Source of the DNA: Piscinibacter sp. HJYY11
GTDB lineage: Bacteria > Pseudomonadota > Gammaproteobacteria > Burkholderiales > Burkholderiaceae_C
Length of the DNA: 64,000 nucleotides
Reading direction: 5' to 3'
Assembly (NCBI RefSeq): GCF_016735515.1
Contig: NZ_JAERQZ010000001.1
Span: 2,158,746 to 2,222,745, forward strand
The translations under genes were made by a program, and so were the position numbers. Below, piece by piece: positions 34,613 through 44,576 of the stretch (position 1 is its first letter; every line of letters starts with the position of its first letter). Under the pieces are notes generated by a model, which saw nothing but the letters and a program-made list of their open reading frames with translations, was not told the DNA's origin and made no database searches.

Positions 34613-35482
34613 ATGTTTGGAACTACCCGTTTGATGAAGGCCGCGCTCGCGGTCACCGCCCTCGTGGCCGCCACCGCGGCTTCCGCCCAGACCAACCCCT
34701 TCCAGCGCGGCCCGGCCCCGACCGAAGCGACCCTCGAGGCCACCCGCGGCCCGATGGCCACGAGCCAGTTCACCGTCAGCCGCCCGAGCGGCTACCGTGC
34801 GGGCACGGTGTACTACCCCACCAATGCCGGCGGCACCGTCGGCGGCATCGTGGTGGTGCCGGGCTACACCGCCTACCAGTCCGACATCAACTGGTGGGGG
34901 CCGCGCCTGGCGTCGTGGGGCTTCATCGTCATGACGATCGACACCAACTCCACCCTGGACCAGCCGGCTTCGCGCTCACGCCAGCAGCTCGCCGCGCTCG
35001 ACCAGCTCGCCACGCTGTCGCGCACCAGCAGCAGCCCGATCTACAACAAGCTCGACACCAACCGCATGGGCGTGATGGGCTGGTCGATGGGCGGTGGCGG
35101 CTCGCTGATCTCGACGGAGAACCGCCCGTCGCTCAAGGCCTCGATCCCGTTCGCGCCCTGGAACAGCACCGAGAACTTCTCGTCGGTGACCGTGCCCACG
35201 CTGATCATCGCCTGCCAGGACGACTCCATCGCGCCGGTCTATTCGCACGCCTCGCCGTTCTACAACAGCATGACGCGCAACCCGAAGCAGTTCCTGGAAG
35301 TGCGCGGCGAAGGCCACTACTGCGCCAACTCCAGCAACAGCGACAAGGACTTCCTGGGCAAGAAGGGCGTGGCGTGGATGAAGCGCTTCATGGACAACGA
35401 CACCCGCTTCACTACCTTCGCCTGCACCAACCAGGAAAGCAGCCTGGACGTGTCGGACTTCCGCACCGCTCGCTGCTCGTGA
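34613..35482 (+). CDS. PETase-family polyester hydrolase 2, secreted
   Basis: This 289-aa paralog of the 31399-32274 enzyme has signal peptide [20 protein letters not shown], cut before QTNPF. Catalytic Ser158, Asp204 and His235 and the disulfide pairs Cys201-Cys237 and Cys271-Cys288 are all present, so it is a type II PETase-like protein. Positions that set IsPETase apart are changed. Tyr236 replaces Ser238, and His212/Phe216 replace Ser214/Ile218, the combination found in ordinary cutinase-like relatives where the active-site tryptophan (Trp183) is held rigid. It should still cleave polyesters but with a narrower cleft. CGGAGA precedes ATG 34613. The upstream intergenic region holds a terminator and the shared TTGATGGAA motif. 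Confidence 0.9.
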   Translation: MFGTTRLMKAALAVTALVAATAASAQTNPFQRGPAPTEATLEATRGPMATSQFTVSRPSGYRAGTVYYPTNAGGTVGGIVVVPGYTAYQSDINWWGPRLASWGFIVMTIDTNSTLDQPASRSRQQLAALDQLATLSRTSSSPIYNKLDTNRMGVMGWSMGGGGSLISTENRPSLKASIPFAPWNSTENFSSVTVPTLIIACQDDSIAPVYSHASPFYNSMTRNPKQFLEVRGEGHYCANSSNSDKDFLGKKGVAWMKRFMDNDTRFTTFACTNQESSLDVSDFRTARCS

Positions 35483-35520
35483 TGGGCTGAGCCACCTTGC
35501 GGCGCCAGTCGCCGCAACGA

Positions 35521-35553
35521 AAAAGGGCGCCACACCGTGGCGCCCTTTTTCTT
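35521..35553. terminator. Bidirectional terminator
   Basis: GGGCGCCAC (35526-35534) and GTGGCGCCC (35538-35546) form a 9-bp stem with a 3-base loop, preceded by AAAAA and followed by TTTTTCTTT. It ends transcription of hydrolase gene 2 on the plus strand and of the amino acid transporter operon on the minus strand. Confidence 0.92.
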
Positions 35554-35571
35554 TGGCCGGAGGCCTTTGGC

Positions 35572-36306
35572 TCAGTGCTGGAGGATCTTCGAGAGGAAGT
35601 CCTTGGCCCGCGGCGAGCGCGCCTCGGGGTTGCCGAAGAAGTCGGCCTTGGCGCAGTCTTCGACGATCTTGCCGGCGTCCATGAAGATCACGCGGTGGCT
35701 CACCTTCTTGGCGAAGCCCATTTCGTGCGTCACGCACATCATGGTCATGCCTTCGTGCGCGAGCTGCACCATCACGTCGAGCACCTCGCCCACCATCTCG
35801 GGGTCGAGCGCCGAAGTCGGCTCGTCGAAGAGCATCACGATCGGGTCCATGCTCAGCGCGCGCGCGATGGCCACACGCTGCTGCTGGCCGCCGGAGAGCT
35901 GGCCGGGGAACTTGTCCTTGTGCGCCATCAGGCCCACGCGGTCGAGCATCTTGAGGCCGCGGGTCTTGGCTTCGTCGGCACTGCGGCCCAGCACCTTGAT
36001 CTGCGCCAGGGTGAGGTTCTCCGTCACGCTCAGGTGGGGGAAGAGCTCGAAGTGCTGGAACACCATGCCCACGCGTGAGCGCAGCTTGGGCAGGTTGGTC
36101 TTGGGGTCGGAGATGGAGATGCCGTCGACCACGATGTCGCCCTTCTGGAAGGGCTCGAGCGCGTTGACGGTCTTGATGAGGGTCGACTTGCCAGAGCCCG
36201 ACGGGCCGCAGACCACGACCACTTCACCCTTCTGGATGCTGGTGGTGCAGTCGGTCAGCACCTGGAAGGAGCCGTACCACTTGGAGACGTTCTTGATGTC
36301 GATCAT
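35572..36306 (-). CDS. gltL: Glutamate/aspartate ABC transporter ATPase
   Basis: This 244-aa ATP-binding subunit of a polar amino acid importer has Walker [11 protein letters not shown]-loop, signature [15 protein letters not shown] and Walker [13 protein letters not shown]. Sequence such as [20 protein letters not shown] closely follows E. coli GltL. It is the last gene of an operon with two permeases (gap 12 bases) and a binding protein, and the next genes encode a second binding protein and aspartase. Aspartate/glutamate specificity is therefore well supported by context. Confidence 0.9.
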   Translation of the reverse strand: MIDIKNVSKWYGSFQVLTDCTTSIQKGEVVVVCGPSGSGKSTLIKTVNALEPFQKGDIVVDGISISDPKTNLPKLRSRVGMVFQHFELFPHLSVTENLTLAQIKVLGRSADEAKTRGLKMLDRVGLMAHKDKFPGQLSGGQQQRVAIARALSMDPIVMLFDEPTSALDPEMVGEVLDVMVQLAHEGMTMMCVTHEMGFAKKVSHRVIFMDAGKIVEDCAKADFFGNPEARSPRAKDFLSKILQH

Positions 36307-36318
36307 GATGGGATGACC

Positions 36319-36990
36319 TCAGCGGATGATCTGGATCTTCTTCTGCAGCCGGCGAACCAGCATGGACAGGCTGAAGCAGATGACGAAATAGACGACGGCG
36401 GCGACGAGGTAGGTCTCGACCGGCCGGTTGAAGTTCTTGCCCGCGACCTCGAAGCCCTTGAGCAGGTCGTAGGCGCCGATCGCGTACACGAGCGAGGTGT
36501 CCTGGAACAGGATGATGGTCTGCGTGAGCAGCACCGGCAGCATGTTGCGGAAGGCCTGCGGCAGCACGATGAGCTGCATGGTCTGGCGGTAGTTCATGCC
36601 CACCGCGTAGCCGGCATGCACCTGCCCGCGCGGCACGCTCTGGATGCCCGCCCGCATGATCTCGGAGTAGTAGGCCGCCTCGAACACCGTGAAGGTGATG
36701 ATGGCCGACAGTTCCGCGCCCATGGGCCGACCGATCAGCAGCGGGATCAGCAGGAAGAACCACAGGATCACCATCACCAGCGGGATGGAGCGCAGCGTGT
36801 TGACATAGGCCGCGGCGGGGATCTCCAGCCACTTCTTGCCCGACAGGCGCATCAGCGCGAGCACGGTGCCGAGGATGATGCCGCCCACCATCGCGATCAG
36901 CGTGAGCTGGATCGAGTAGATGAAGCCCTTGACCACGAAACTGGAGATGACGCTCCAGTTGAGGAAGCTGAAATCGAGGGCGCTGATCAT
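36319..36990 (-). CDS. gltK: Glutamate/aspartate ABC transporter permease
   Basis: This 223-aa inner-membrane permease of the HisM/GltK family has about five hydrophobic helices and the amino acid permease EAA-type loop, seen as MNYRQTMQLIVLPQAFRNMLP. Overlap by four bases with the upstream permease and close spacing to the ATPase gene show co-translation. The N-terminus MISALDFSFLNWSVI is typical of GltK. Confidence 0.9.
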   Translation of the reverse strand: MISALDFSFLNWSVISSFVVKGFIYSIQLTLIAMVGGIILGTVLALMRLSGKKWLEIPAAAYVNTLRSIPLVMVILWFFLLIPLLIGRPMGAELSAIITFTVFEAAYYSEIMRAGIQSVPRGQVHAGYAVGMNYRQTMQLIVLPQAFRNMLPVLLTQTIILFQDTSLVYAIGAYDLLKGFEVAGKNFNRPVETYLVAAVVYFVICFSLSMLVRRLQKKIQIIR

Positions 36991-37697
36991 CTTCCAGCTC
37001 CCAGCGTGCCGGGGATCTGCACCTTGTGTTCGATGAAGAGCGCGATGCGGTTGATCGCGAACGCGGAGATGAAGTACAGGCCCGTCACGGCGAGGTAGAC
37101 CTCCACACCGCGCGAGGTTTCTTCCTGCGCCTGCATCGCAAACATCGTCATCTCGGCCACGCTGACGGCGAAGGCCACCGACGAGTTCTTGATGATGTTC
37201 ATGCTTTCGCTTGTGAGCGGCGGGATGACGATGCGAAACGCCATCGGCAGGATGACGTAGCGGTAGGTCTGCGGCAGCGTGAGGCCCATGGCGAGGCCGG
37301 CATAGCGCTGGCCCTTGGGCAGGGCCTGGATGCCGGCCTTCACCTGCTCGGACACCCGCGCCGAAGTGAAGAAGCCAAGCGCGAATACCACGAGGATGAA
37401 GCTCGGCACGTCACGCAGGCCGAGGAAGATGCCCGGGATCACGTGGTACCAGAGAAAGATCTGCACCAGCAGCGGAATGTTGCGGAAGAGCTCCGTCCAG
37501 GCTTCACCGAAGGTGGCCACGGCCTTGTTCGGCACCGTGCGCAGCACGCCGATCAGCGAGCCCACCACCAGCGCCACGACCAGCGCCAGCAGCGCCACCG
37601 AGAGCGTCCAGCCCCAGGCGGACATCAACCACTCGAGGTAGGTTCGCCCCCCTCCGTCATCTCGCAGGAAGACCTGCCAGTCCCATGTCTGCCCCAC
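36987..37697 (-). CDS. gltJ: Glutamate/aspartate ABC transporter permease
   Basis: This 236-aa permease partners GltK. The sequence opens with WDWQVFLRDDGGGRTYLEWL, like E. coli GltJ, and has the EAA-type loop MGLTLPQTYRYVILPMAFRI followed by PPLTSESMNIIKNSS. It starts 147 bases after the binding protein gene, and a hairpin with a T run lies in that gap. Binding protein mRNA is therefore probably in excess over permease mRNA, as usual for these systems. Confidence 0.9.
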   Translation of the reverse strand: MGQTWDWQVFLRDDGGGRTYLEWLMSAWGWTLSVALLALVVALVVGSLIGVLRTVPNKAVATFGEAWTELFRNIPLLVQIFLWYHVIPGIFLGLRDVPSFILVVFALGFFTSARVSEQVKAGIQALPKGQRYAGLAMGLTLPQTYRYVILPMAFRIVIPPLTSESMNIIKNSSVAFAVSVAEMTMFAMQAQEETSRGVEVYLAVTGLYFISAFAINRIALFIEHKVQIPGTLGAGR

Positions 37698-37750
37698 GGC
37701 GCGCTCCTCTTGTCATGTGCCGGGCCTGAGGGGCTTCGTGAGCCCCAAGG

Positions 37751-37787
37751 AAAAAGCGCGGCCGGTTTTGATGACCCGCGCCGCGCT
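37751..37787 (-). terminator. Partial terminator between gltI and gltJ
   Basis: On the minus strand GCGCGGC (37786-37780) pairs with GCCGCGC (37762-37756), and TTTTTCC follows at once. The loop is 17 bases. Located between the binding protein and permease genes, it would reduce but not abolish read-through. Confidence 0.6.
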
Positions 37788-37844
37788 CGGAATGTAAGCA
37801 AGCCCTGCGCCACTGGGCGCTAGGGCTCGCCCCGATGCGCCTTC

Positions 37845-38735
37845 TTACTTCTTGACGAAGTCTTCCATCGGTTTGTCGTTCGGGTTCGCCCAGGCGTCCT
37901 TGGTCGCCTGCGACAGCGCCAGGCCCACCTTGGTGTTGCTCGGCGGGATGGGCTGCATGAACCACTTGTCGTAGATCTTCGCGAGTTCGCCGCTCTTGAT
38001 CATGCCCTTGATGCTGTCGTCGACCGCCTTCTTGAAGGCCGGGTCGTCCTTGCGCATCATGCAGGCGATCGGCTCGACCGACAGCACTTCGCCGACGATC
38101 TTGAAGTCGGCCGGGTTCTTCGCCTTGCTGATGTTGCCGGCGAGGATCTGGCCGTCCATCACGAAGGCATCGGCGCGGCCCGATTCGAGCAGCAGGAAGC
38201 TGTCGGCGTGGTCCTTGCCGAAGACTTCCTTGAAGTCGACGCCGGTGGCGCGCTCGTGCTTGCGCAGGGTCTGCACCGAGGTCGTGCCGGTCGTGGTGGC
38301 GATCGTCTTGCCGGTCAGGTCCTTGATGGAGTTGATGCCCGAGTTCGCCTTGGTGGCGATGCGCACTTCTTCCATGTAGGTCGTCACGGCGAAGGCGACG
38401 TCCTTCTGGCGCGTGGCGTTGTTGGTGGTGGAGCCGCACTCGAGGTCGACGGTGCCGTTCTGCACGAGCGGGATGCGGTTCTGCGAGGTGACGACCTGGA
38501 ACTTCACGTCGAGCTTGGGCAGGGCGAGCTGCTTCTGCAGGTCGGCGGCGATGCGCTGGGCCATCTCGGTGTGGAAGCCGACGTACTTGCCGTCACCCAG
38601 GGTGTACGCGAGGGCACCCGAGGATTCACGAGCGCCCAGCGTGATCGAACCGCTGTCCTTGATCTTCTTGAGCGTGTCGGCCTGGGCCACGCCCATCGCG
38701 AGAACGGCAGCCAAAGCGAACATGGTCTTCTTCAT
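37845..38735 (-). CDS. gltI: Glutamate/aspartate-binding periplasmic protein
   Basis: This 296-aa solute-binding protein has signal peptide MKKTMFALAAVLAMGVAQA. The mature sequence has the family's LKKIKDSGSITLGARESSGA start, the VDLECGSTTNNATRQKDVAF signature of GltI-type proteins, and TKANSGINSIKDLTGKTIAT. It delivers glutamate or aspartate to GltJKL. A TGTACG-N8-CGTACA inverted repeat (38791-38810) lies about 55 bases upstream and could be an operator. A second homologous binding protein follows on the same strand upstream. Confidence 0.9.
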   Translation of the reverse strand: MKKTMFALAAVLAMGVAQADTLKKIKDSGSITLGARESSGALAYTLGDGKYVGFHTEMAQRIAADLQKQLALPKLDVKFQVVTSQNRIPLVQNGTVDLECGSTTNNATRQKDVAFAVTTYMEEVRIATKANSGINSIKDLTGKTIATTTGTTSVQTLRKHERATGVDFKEVFGKDHADSFLLLESGRADAFVMDGQILAGNISKAKNPADFKIVGEVLSVEPIACMMRKDDPAFKKAVDDSIKGMIKSGELAKIYDKWFMQPIPPSNTKVGLALSQATKDAWANPNDKPMEDFVKK

Positions 38736-38845
38736 AAAAACTCCTTCGGGGGTGTAGGAAGTGCAGTAACGAAATTCTAGGGAGGTGGGTTGTACGCGAA
38801 ACCACGTACATGCCCTACGAAATCACGCGCGGCGGTGCACCTTCA

Positions 38846-39763
38846 TCAATAAGGCACCTGGTCGGTGGGGTACTTCCAGAAGTCTTTCAGCAGGTAGTTC
38901 ATCGGCAGGTTGAGCGAGGTGTTCATGGGAGCCACCGGCTTCATGAACCACTTGTCGAAGATCGCATGGGCCTCGCGGCTCTTGATGAGCTGCTTCATCT
39001 CATCATCGACGATCTTCTTGAACTCGGGGTCGTTCTTGGACAGCATGATGGCCAGCGGCTCGATGGTCAGGAACTTCCCCACCACCTTCAGCCGGGCCGG
39101 GTCGGGGCGCCCGGCGATCAGGCCGTAGAGCAGCACGTCGTCCATCGCGAAGCCGTCGGCCTCGCCCTTCTCCACCATGGCCACCGCCGCGGCGTGGTCC
39201 GGGGCTTCGACGAGCTTGATGCCGATCAGGCGCTCCTTGTTGGCCGCGTTGACGGCCTTCAGGGGCGTGGTGCCCTTGGTCGACACGAGGGTCTTGCCGC
39301 CGAAATTGGCGAGGTCGTCGATGGCGCTGTCGGCCCGGACCATGTAGCGCGCGCCGGTGATGTAGTGCGGCACGGTGAAGGCCACCTTCTCGCGCCGCTC
39401 GGCATTGTTGGTGGTCGAACCGCACTCCAGGTCGGCGCGCCCCTCGGCGATGGCGGCGATGCGGTTGGACGGCGTCACCAGCAGGTACTCGGGCTGCAGG
39501 CTGGCCAGACCGAGCTTCTTGCGCACGCCCTCGGCGATGCGAAGGCACAGCTCGACCGCGTAGCCCACGGGCTTCTTGTCGGGCAACACGTACGAGAAGG
39601 GCACCGACGACTCGCGGTGCGCGATGATGATCTTGCCCGTCTGCTTGATGCGATCGATCGAGGGGCCCTTGGGCGGGGCCTCGGCGGCGAGGGCGAAACC
39701 GCAAAGCGCCGTCCACACGGCAGCCCCGGTCAGCCAGGGGGAGAGAAAGGACCCAATGGTCAT
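38846..39763 (-). CDS. Second GltI-like amino acid binding protein
   Basis: This 305-aa periplasmic binding protein is homologous to the 37845-38735 product. It shares the STTNNAERREKVAF block (ADLECGSTTNN in both) and the SIDRIKQTGKIIIAHRESSV opening after a signal peptide (MTIGSFLSPWLTGAAVWTAL). It has no permease of its own and could feed the same GltJKL complex with a different acidic amino acid. It lies between aspartase and the transporter operon. ATG at 39763 is preferred because the signal peptide begins there; 17 further codons upstream are open. Confidence 0.85.
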   Translation of the reverse strand: MTIGSFLSPWLTGAAVWTALCGFALAAEAPPKGPSIDRIKQTGKIIIAHRESSVPFSYVLPDKKPVGYAVELCLRIAEGVRKKLGLASLQPEYLLVTPSNRIAAIAEGRADLECGSTTNNAERREKVAFTVPHYITGARYMVRADSAIDDLANFGGKTLVSTKGTTPLKAVNAANKERLIGIKLVEAPDHAAAVAMVEKGEADGFAMDDVLLYGLIAGRPDPARLKVVGKFLTIEPLAIMLSKNDPEFKKIVDDEMKQLIKSREAHAIFDKWFMKPVAPMNTSLNLPMNYLLKDFWKYPTDQVPY

Positions 39764-39817
39764 CGTGCGACTCCGAACAGGTGCAAAAGAAAAGAAGAGC
39801 GCAACCCTATGCACTGC

Positions 39818-41233
<1,416 letters not shown>

Positions 41234-41362
41234 GACGGCGCGGACTGTAGGGTCGCCCGTCACGCGCGGTCCAATGCTGAATGTCGAGGGGGTGCATGCG
41301 TTTGCTGCATGCGCCCCTAGGGTTTACCCAGAATGTCTCCGCGCCAAGCCCCGCTCAGGCGA

Positions 41363-42280
41363 TCAGGCGGAATCCCGCAGGAAGTCCCACAAAGCCTGCG
41401 CGCCGGGCTTCAGGTGGCGCGACACTTCCGGCCGCTCGCGGTAAATGCGAACTTCCATGGAAAGCTCGCAGGCGCCTGGGGCCGAGGCCCGCACCAGGCG
41501 TTTGCTCTTGAGCTCTTTCTTCACCGAGCTGCCGGGCAGGAAGGCCAGGCCGTGGCCCTCCAGCGCCATGGCCTTCAAGCCCTCGGCCATGTCGGTCTCG
41601 TAGATGGGCTCGAGGTTGAGCGGCACCGAGGAAAGCTTCACGATCAGGTCGACCAGCCGCCCGAGGTAGGCCCCCGAGCCGTAGCTCAGGAACGGCACCC
41701 GGCTGCCCGGGGCAGTGGGAATGCGGAACAGCGGCAGGCCGTTGTCGTCGGCCTTTGCATAGGGCGCGATCGTCTCGTGGCCGAGGCTCAGCATCTCGTA
41801 GCGGTCGGGGCTGAGCTGTAGCGGCGCCGAGGGGTGGTGGTAGGCGATCAGCAGGTCGCAACTGCCTTCGGTGAGCAGCATCACCGCATCGTGCACGTTG
41901 AGCGCGATGAGCCGGCTCTTCACCGCGCCGAAGCGGTTGCGCAGGTCCATCACCCAGTGCGGGAAGAAGGTGAAGGCCAGCGAGTGCGGCACCGCGAACT
42001 CGATCATGTCCTGGCTGGCCACCTGGTGGCCGCGCATCATGTTGCGTGTGGCCTGCAGGCTGCCGAGGATCTCGAGCGCCTGCGAGTGGAAGGTCTCGCC
42101 GGCCGGCGTGAGCCGCGTCGGGTAGGAGGAACGGTCCACCAGATCGAGCCCCGCCCAGGCCTCCAGCGCCTGGATGCGCCGCGAGAAGGCCGGCTGCGTG
42201 ACGTGCCGCAACTGGGCCGAACGAGAAAAGCTCCGGGTCTCAGCCAAGCTGACGAAGTCTTCGAGCCACTTGGTTTCCAT
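41363..42280 (-). CDS. LysR-family regulator, HypT-like
   Basis: This 305-aa LysR regulator has its HTH in residues 1-60. The N-terminus METKWLEDFVSLAETRSFSR and VTQPAFSRRIQALE match the opening of E. coli HypT/YjiE (ETKWLYDFL, SQPAFSRRIRALE), a regulator reported to respond to hypochlorite by methionine oxidation. The effector domain includes FLSYGSGAYLGRLVD, also HypT-like. ATG at 42280 is chosen at that conserved start. Position just before aspA on the same strand makes aspartate metabolism a plausible target. True oxidant sensing is not shown by sequence alone. Confidence 0.85.
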   Translation of the reverse strand: METKWLEDFVSLAETRSFSRSAQLRHVTQPAFSRRIQALEAWAGLDLVDRSSYPTRLTPAGETFHSQALEILGSLQATRNMMRGHQVASQDMIEFAVPHSLAFTFFPHWVMDLRNRFGAVKSRLIALNVHDAVMLLTEGSCDLLIAYHHPSAPLQLSPDRYEMLSLGHETIAPYAKADDNGLPLFRIPTAPGSRVPFLSYGSGAYLGRLVDLIVKLSSVPLNLEPIYETDMAEGLKAMALEGHGLAFLPGSSVKKELKSKRLVRASAPGACELSMEVRIYRERPEVSRHLKPGAQALWDFLRDSA

Positions 42281-42299
42281 GGTGTGTCTTGTGATCTCT

Positions 42300-44120
42300 T
42301 CAGGCGGCCTCTTCCCCCGCCGCCTGCTGCATGCGCCACATTTCAGCATAGCGCCCGTCACGCGCCAGCAGCTCGGCGTGCGTGCCGCGTTCGACGATCC
42401 GCCCCAACTCCATCACGAGAATCTGGTGCGCCTCGACCACCGTCGACAGGCGGTGCGCGATCACGAGCGCCGTCTTGTTGCGCGCCACACCCTGCAGTTC
42501 GGCCTGGATCGCACGCTCGTTCGCTGAATCGAGCGCCGAGGTCGCCTCGTCGAAGATCATGATCGGCGGATTCTTCAGCAGCGTGCGGGCGATGGCCACG
42601 CGCTGCTTCTCGCCGCCGGACAGCTTCAGCCCCCGCTCGCCCACCGCCGTCTCGTAACCCTTGGGTGTGGAGACGATGAAGTCGTGGATGCGTGCCGCCT
42701 TCGCGGCCGCTTCGATCTGCTCGCGCGTGGCGCCGGTGTGGCCGTAGGCGATGTTGTAGGCGACCGTGTCGTTGAAGAGCACGGTGTCCTGCGGCACGAT
42801 GCCGATGGCCCGGCGCACGCTGCCCTGCGTGACCTGGCGGATGTCCTGTCCGTCGATGCTGATGGTGCCCGCGTTCACGTCGTAGAAGCGGTAGAGCAGC
42901 CGCGCCAGCGTGCTCTTGCCGGAGCCCGAGGGTCCGACCACTGCCACCGTCTTGCCCGCCGGGATCTCGAAGCTCACGTCGTGCAGGATGGGCCGTGCCG
43001 GCTCGTAGGAGAAGTTCACGTCGCTGAACTTCACATGGCCCGCGCTGACCTGCAGCGGCTGCGCGCCGGGCGCGTCGTCGACCTCGCGCTCGCGCGCCAT
43101 CAGCGTGAACATCTTGTCGAGGTCGGTCAGCGCCTGCTTGATCTCGCGGTAGATCACGCCCAGGAAGTTGAGCGGGATGTAGAGCTGGATCATGAAGGCA
43201 TTGACCATCACCAGGTCGCCGAGCGTCATGGTGCCGTCGACCACGCCGCGCGTGGCCAGCCATAGCATCGCCACGAGGCCGGTGGCGATGATGAGCTGCT
43301 GGCCGGTGTTGAGGATCGACAGCGTGGTCTGCGCCTTGAGCTGCGCGCGGCGCAGGCGCTCCAGGCTCTCGTCGTAGCGCTTCGCTTCGAAGTCTTCGTT
43401 GTTGAAGTACTTGACGGTCTCGTAGTTGAGCAGCGAGTCGATCGCGCGGGTGTGGCTGGTCGAGTCGAGCTCGTTGACCTGCTTGCGGAACTGCGTGCGC
43501 CAGTTGGTGACGGTGACGGTGAAGGCGATGTAGACCACGAGCGCCGCGATCGTGATCCACGCGAACCATGCATCGAACTTCACGCCCAGCAGCGTGAGCA
43601 CCATGACCACTTCGATGAGCGTCGGCACGATGCTGTAGAGCGAATACGAGATCAGCGAGTGCACGGCACGGGTGCCGCGCTCGATGTCGCGCGTCATGCC
43701 GCCGGTCTGGCGCTCCAGGTGGAAGCGCAGGCTCAGCGAGTGCAGGTGGCGAAAGACGTTCAGCGAGATGCTGCGCGCCGTGCCCTCGGTCGCCTTGGCG
43801 AAGACCAGCTCGCGCAGCTCGGTGAAAAGCGAAGTCGACAGGCGCAACGCGCCATACGCGATCAGGAGGCCCACCGGCACCACGAGCAGCGCACCCGCAT
43901 CGCCGGGCTTGAGCGACATGCTGTCGACCAGTTCCTTGAGCAGGAGCGGCACGCCCACGTTGGCCAGCTTCGCCCCCACCATGAAGGCCAGCGCCAGCGC
44001 CACTCGCCAGCGGTATTGCCAGAGGTAGGGCAGCAGCTTGCGCAAGGTGGCCCAGTCGGAGCGGGGGGCCTTGCTCGCTGGTGCGGGCGGCATGGAAGAC
44101 AACACGGAATCTCGACGCAT
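42300..44120 (-). CDS. Atm1/HMT1-type ABC exporter
   Basis: This 606-aa half-transporter has an N-terminal six-helix exporter domain (about residues 40-340) fused to an ATP-binding domain. The latter has Walker [10 protein letters not shown], signature LSGGEKQRVAIARTL and Walker B IMIFDEATSALD. The sequence RDIERGTRAVHSLISY and LNYETVKYFNNEDFEAKRYD is characteristic of the mitochondrial Atm1/bacterial heavy-metal-tolerance branch. That branch exports glutathione-linked sulfur or metal compounds. ATG at 44120 is assumed; Met at 44093 is an alternative. It lies 19 bases before the LysR gene and divergent from yciA. Confidence 0.88.
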   Translation of the reverse strand: MRRDSVLSSMPPAPASKAPRSDWATLRKLLPYLWQYRWRVALALAFMVGAKLANVGVPLLLKELVDSMSLKPGDAGALLVVPVGLLIAYGALRLSTSLFTELRELVFAKATEGTARSISLNVFRHLHSLSLRFHLERQTGGMTRDIERGTRAVHSLISYSLYSIVPTLIEVVMVLTLLGVKFDAWFAWITIAALVVYIAFTVTVTNWRTQFRKQVNELDSTSHTRAIDSLLNYETVKYFNNEDFEAKRYDESLERLRRAQLKAQTTLSILNTGQQLIIATGLVAMLWLATRGVVDGTMTLGDLVMVNAFMIQLYIPLNFLGVIYREIKQALTDLDKMFTLMAREREVDDAPGAQPLQVSAGHVKFSDVNFSYEPARPILHDVSFEIPAGKTVAVVGPSGSGKSTLARLLYRFYDVNAGTISIDGQDIRQVTQGSVRRAIGIVPQDTVLFNDTVAYNIAYGHTGATREQIEAAAKAARIHDFIVSTPKGYETAVGERGLKLSGGEKQRVAIARTLLKNPPIMIFDEATSALDSANERAIQAELQGVARNKTALVIAHRLSTVVEAHQILVMELGRIVERGTHAELLARDGRYAEMWRMQQAAGEEAA

Positions 44121-44161
44121 CGCCTCAGTGTGCCAGCGCAAAGCGCTCCACAATGTGGCCC

Positions 44162-44575
44162 ATGACTTCTGCTGCCAACACCCTGCCCGTCACCCTGCCC
44201 ACCGACATGGACCTGGTCATGCGCGTCATGCCGATGCCGTCCGATGCCAACGGCAACGGCGACATCTTCGGCGGCTGGATCATGGCCCAGGTCGACCTGG
44301 CCGGCTCGGTGCTGCCCAACCGCATCGCCAAGGGCCGCATCGCCACCGTGGCGGTCAACCAGTTCATCTTCAAGCAGCCCGTCTCCATGGGCGACCTGCT
44401 GAGCCTGTATGCCCGCGTCGAACGCATCGGCCGCACCTCGGTGACGGTGCATGTGGAGGTCTACGCCGAGCGCAACCCGGCCAAGCTGGAGGTCGTGAAG
44501 GTGACCGAGGCCAGCCTCACCTACGTGGCTATCGACGACGAAGGCAAGCCGCGGCCTCTGCCGCCGCAAGACTGA
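44162..44575 (+). CDS. yciA: Acyl-CoA thioesterase, YciA type
   Basis: This 137-aa hotdog-fold enzyme hydrolyses acyl-CoA esters. It has the YciA phrase MPMPSDANGNGDIFGGWIMAQVD, in which the Asp of GDIFGGW is the expected catalytic residue, and VNQFIFKQPVSMGDLL. Length is right for the family (E. coli 132 aa). ATG at 44162 starts just before the conserved region. It is convergent with the SGNH hydrolase gene, only one base between stops. Confidence 0.9.
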   Translation: MTSAANTLPVTLPTDMDLVMRVMPMPSDANGNGDIFGGWIMAQVDLAGSVLPNRIAKGRIATVAVNQFIFKQPVSMGDLLSLYARVERIGRTSVTVHVEVYAERNPAKLEVVKVTEASLTYVAIDDEGKPRPLPPQD

Positions 44576-44576
44576 A

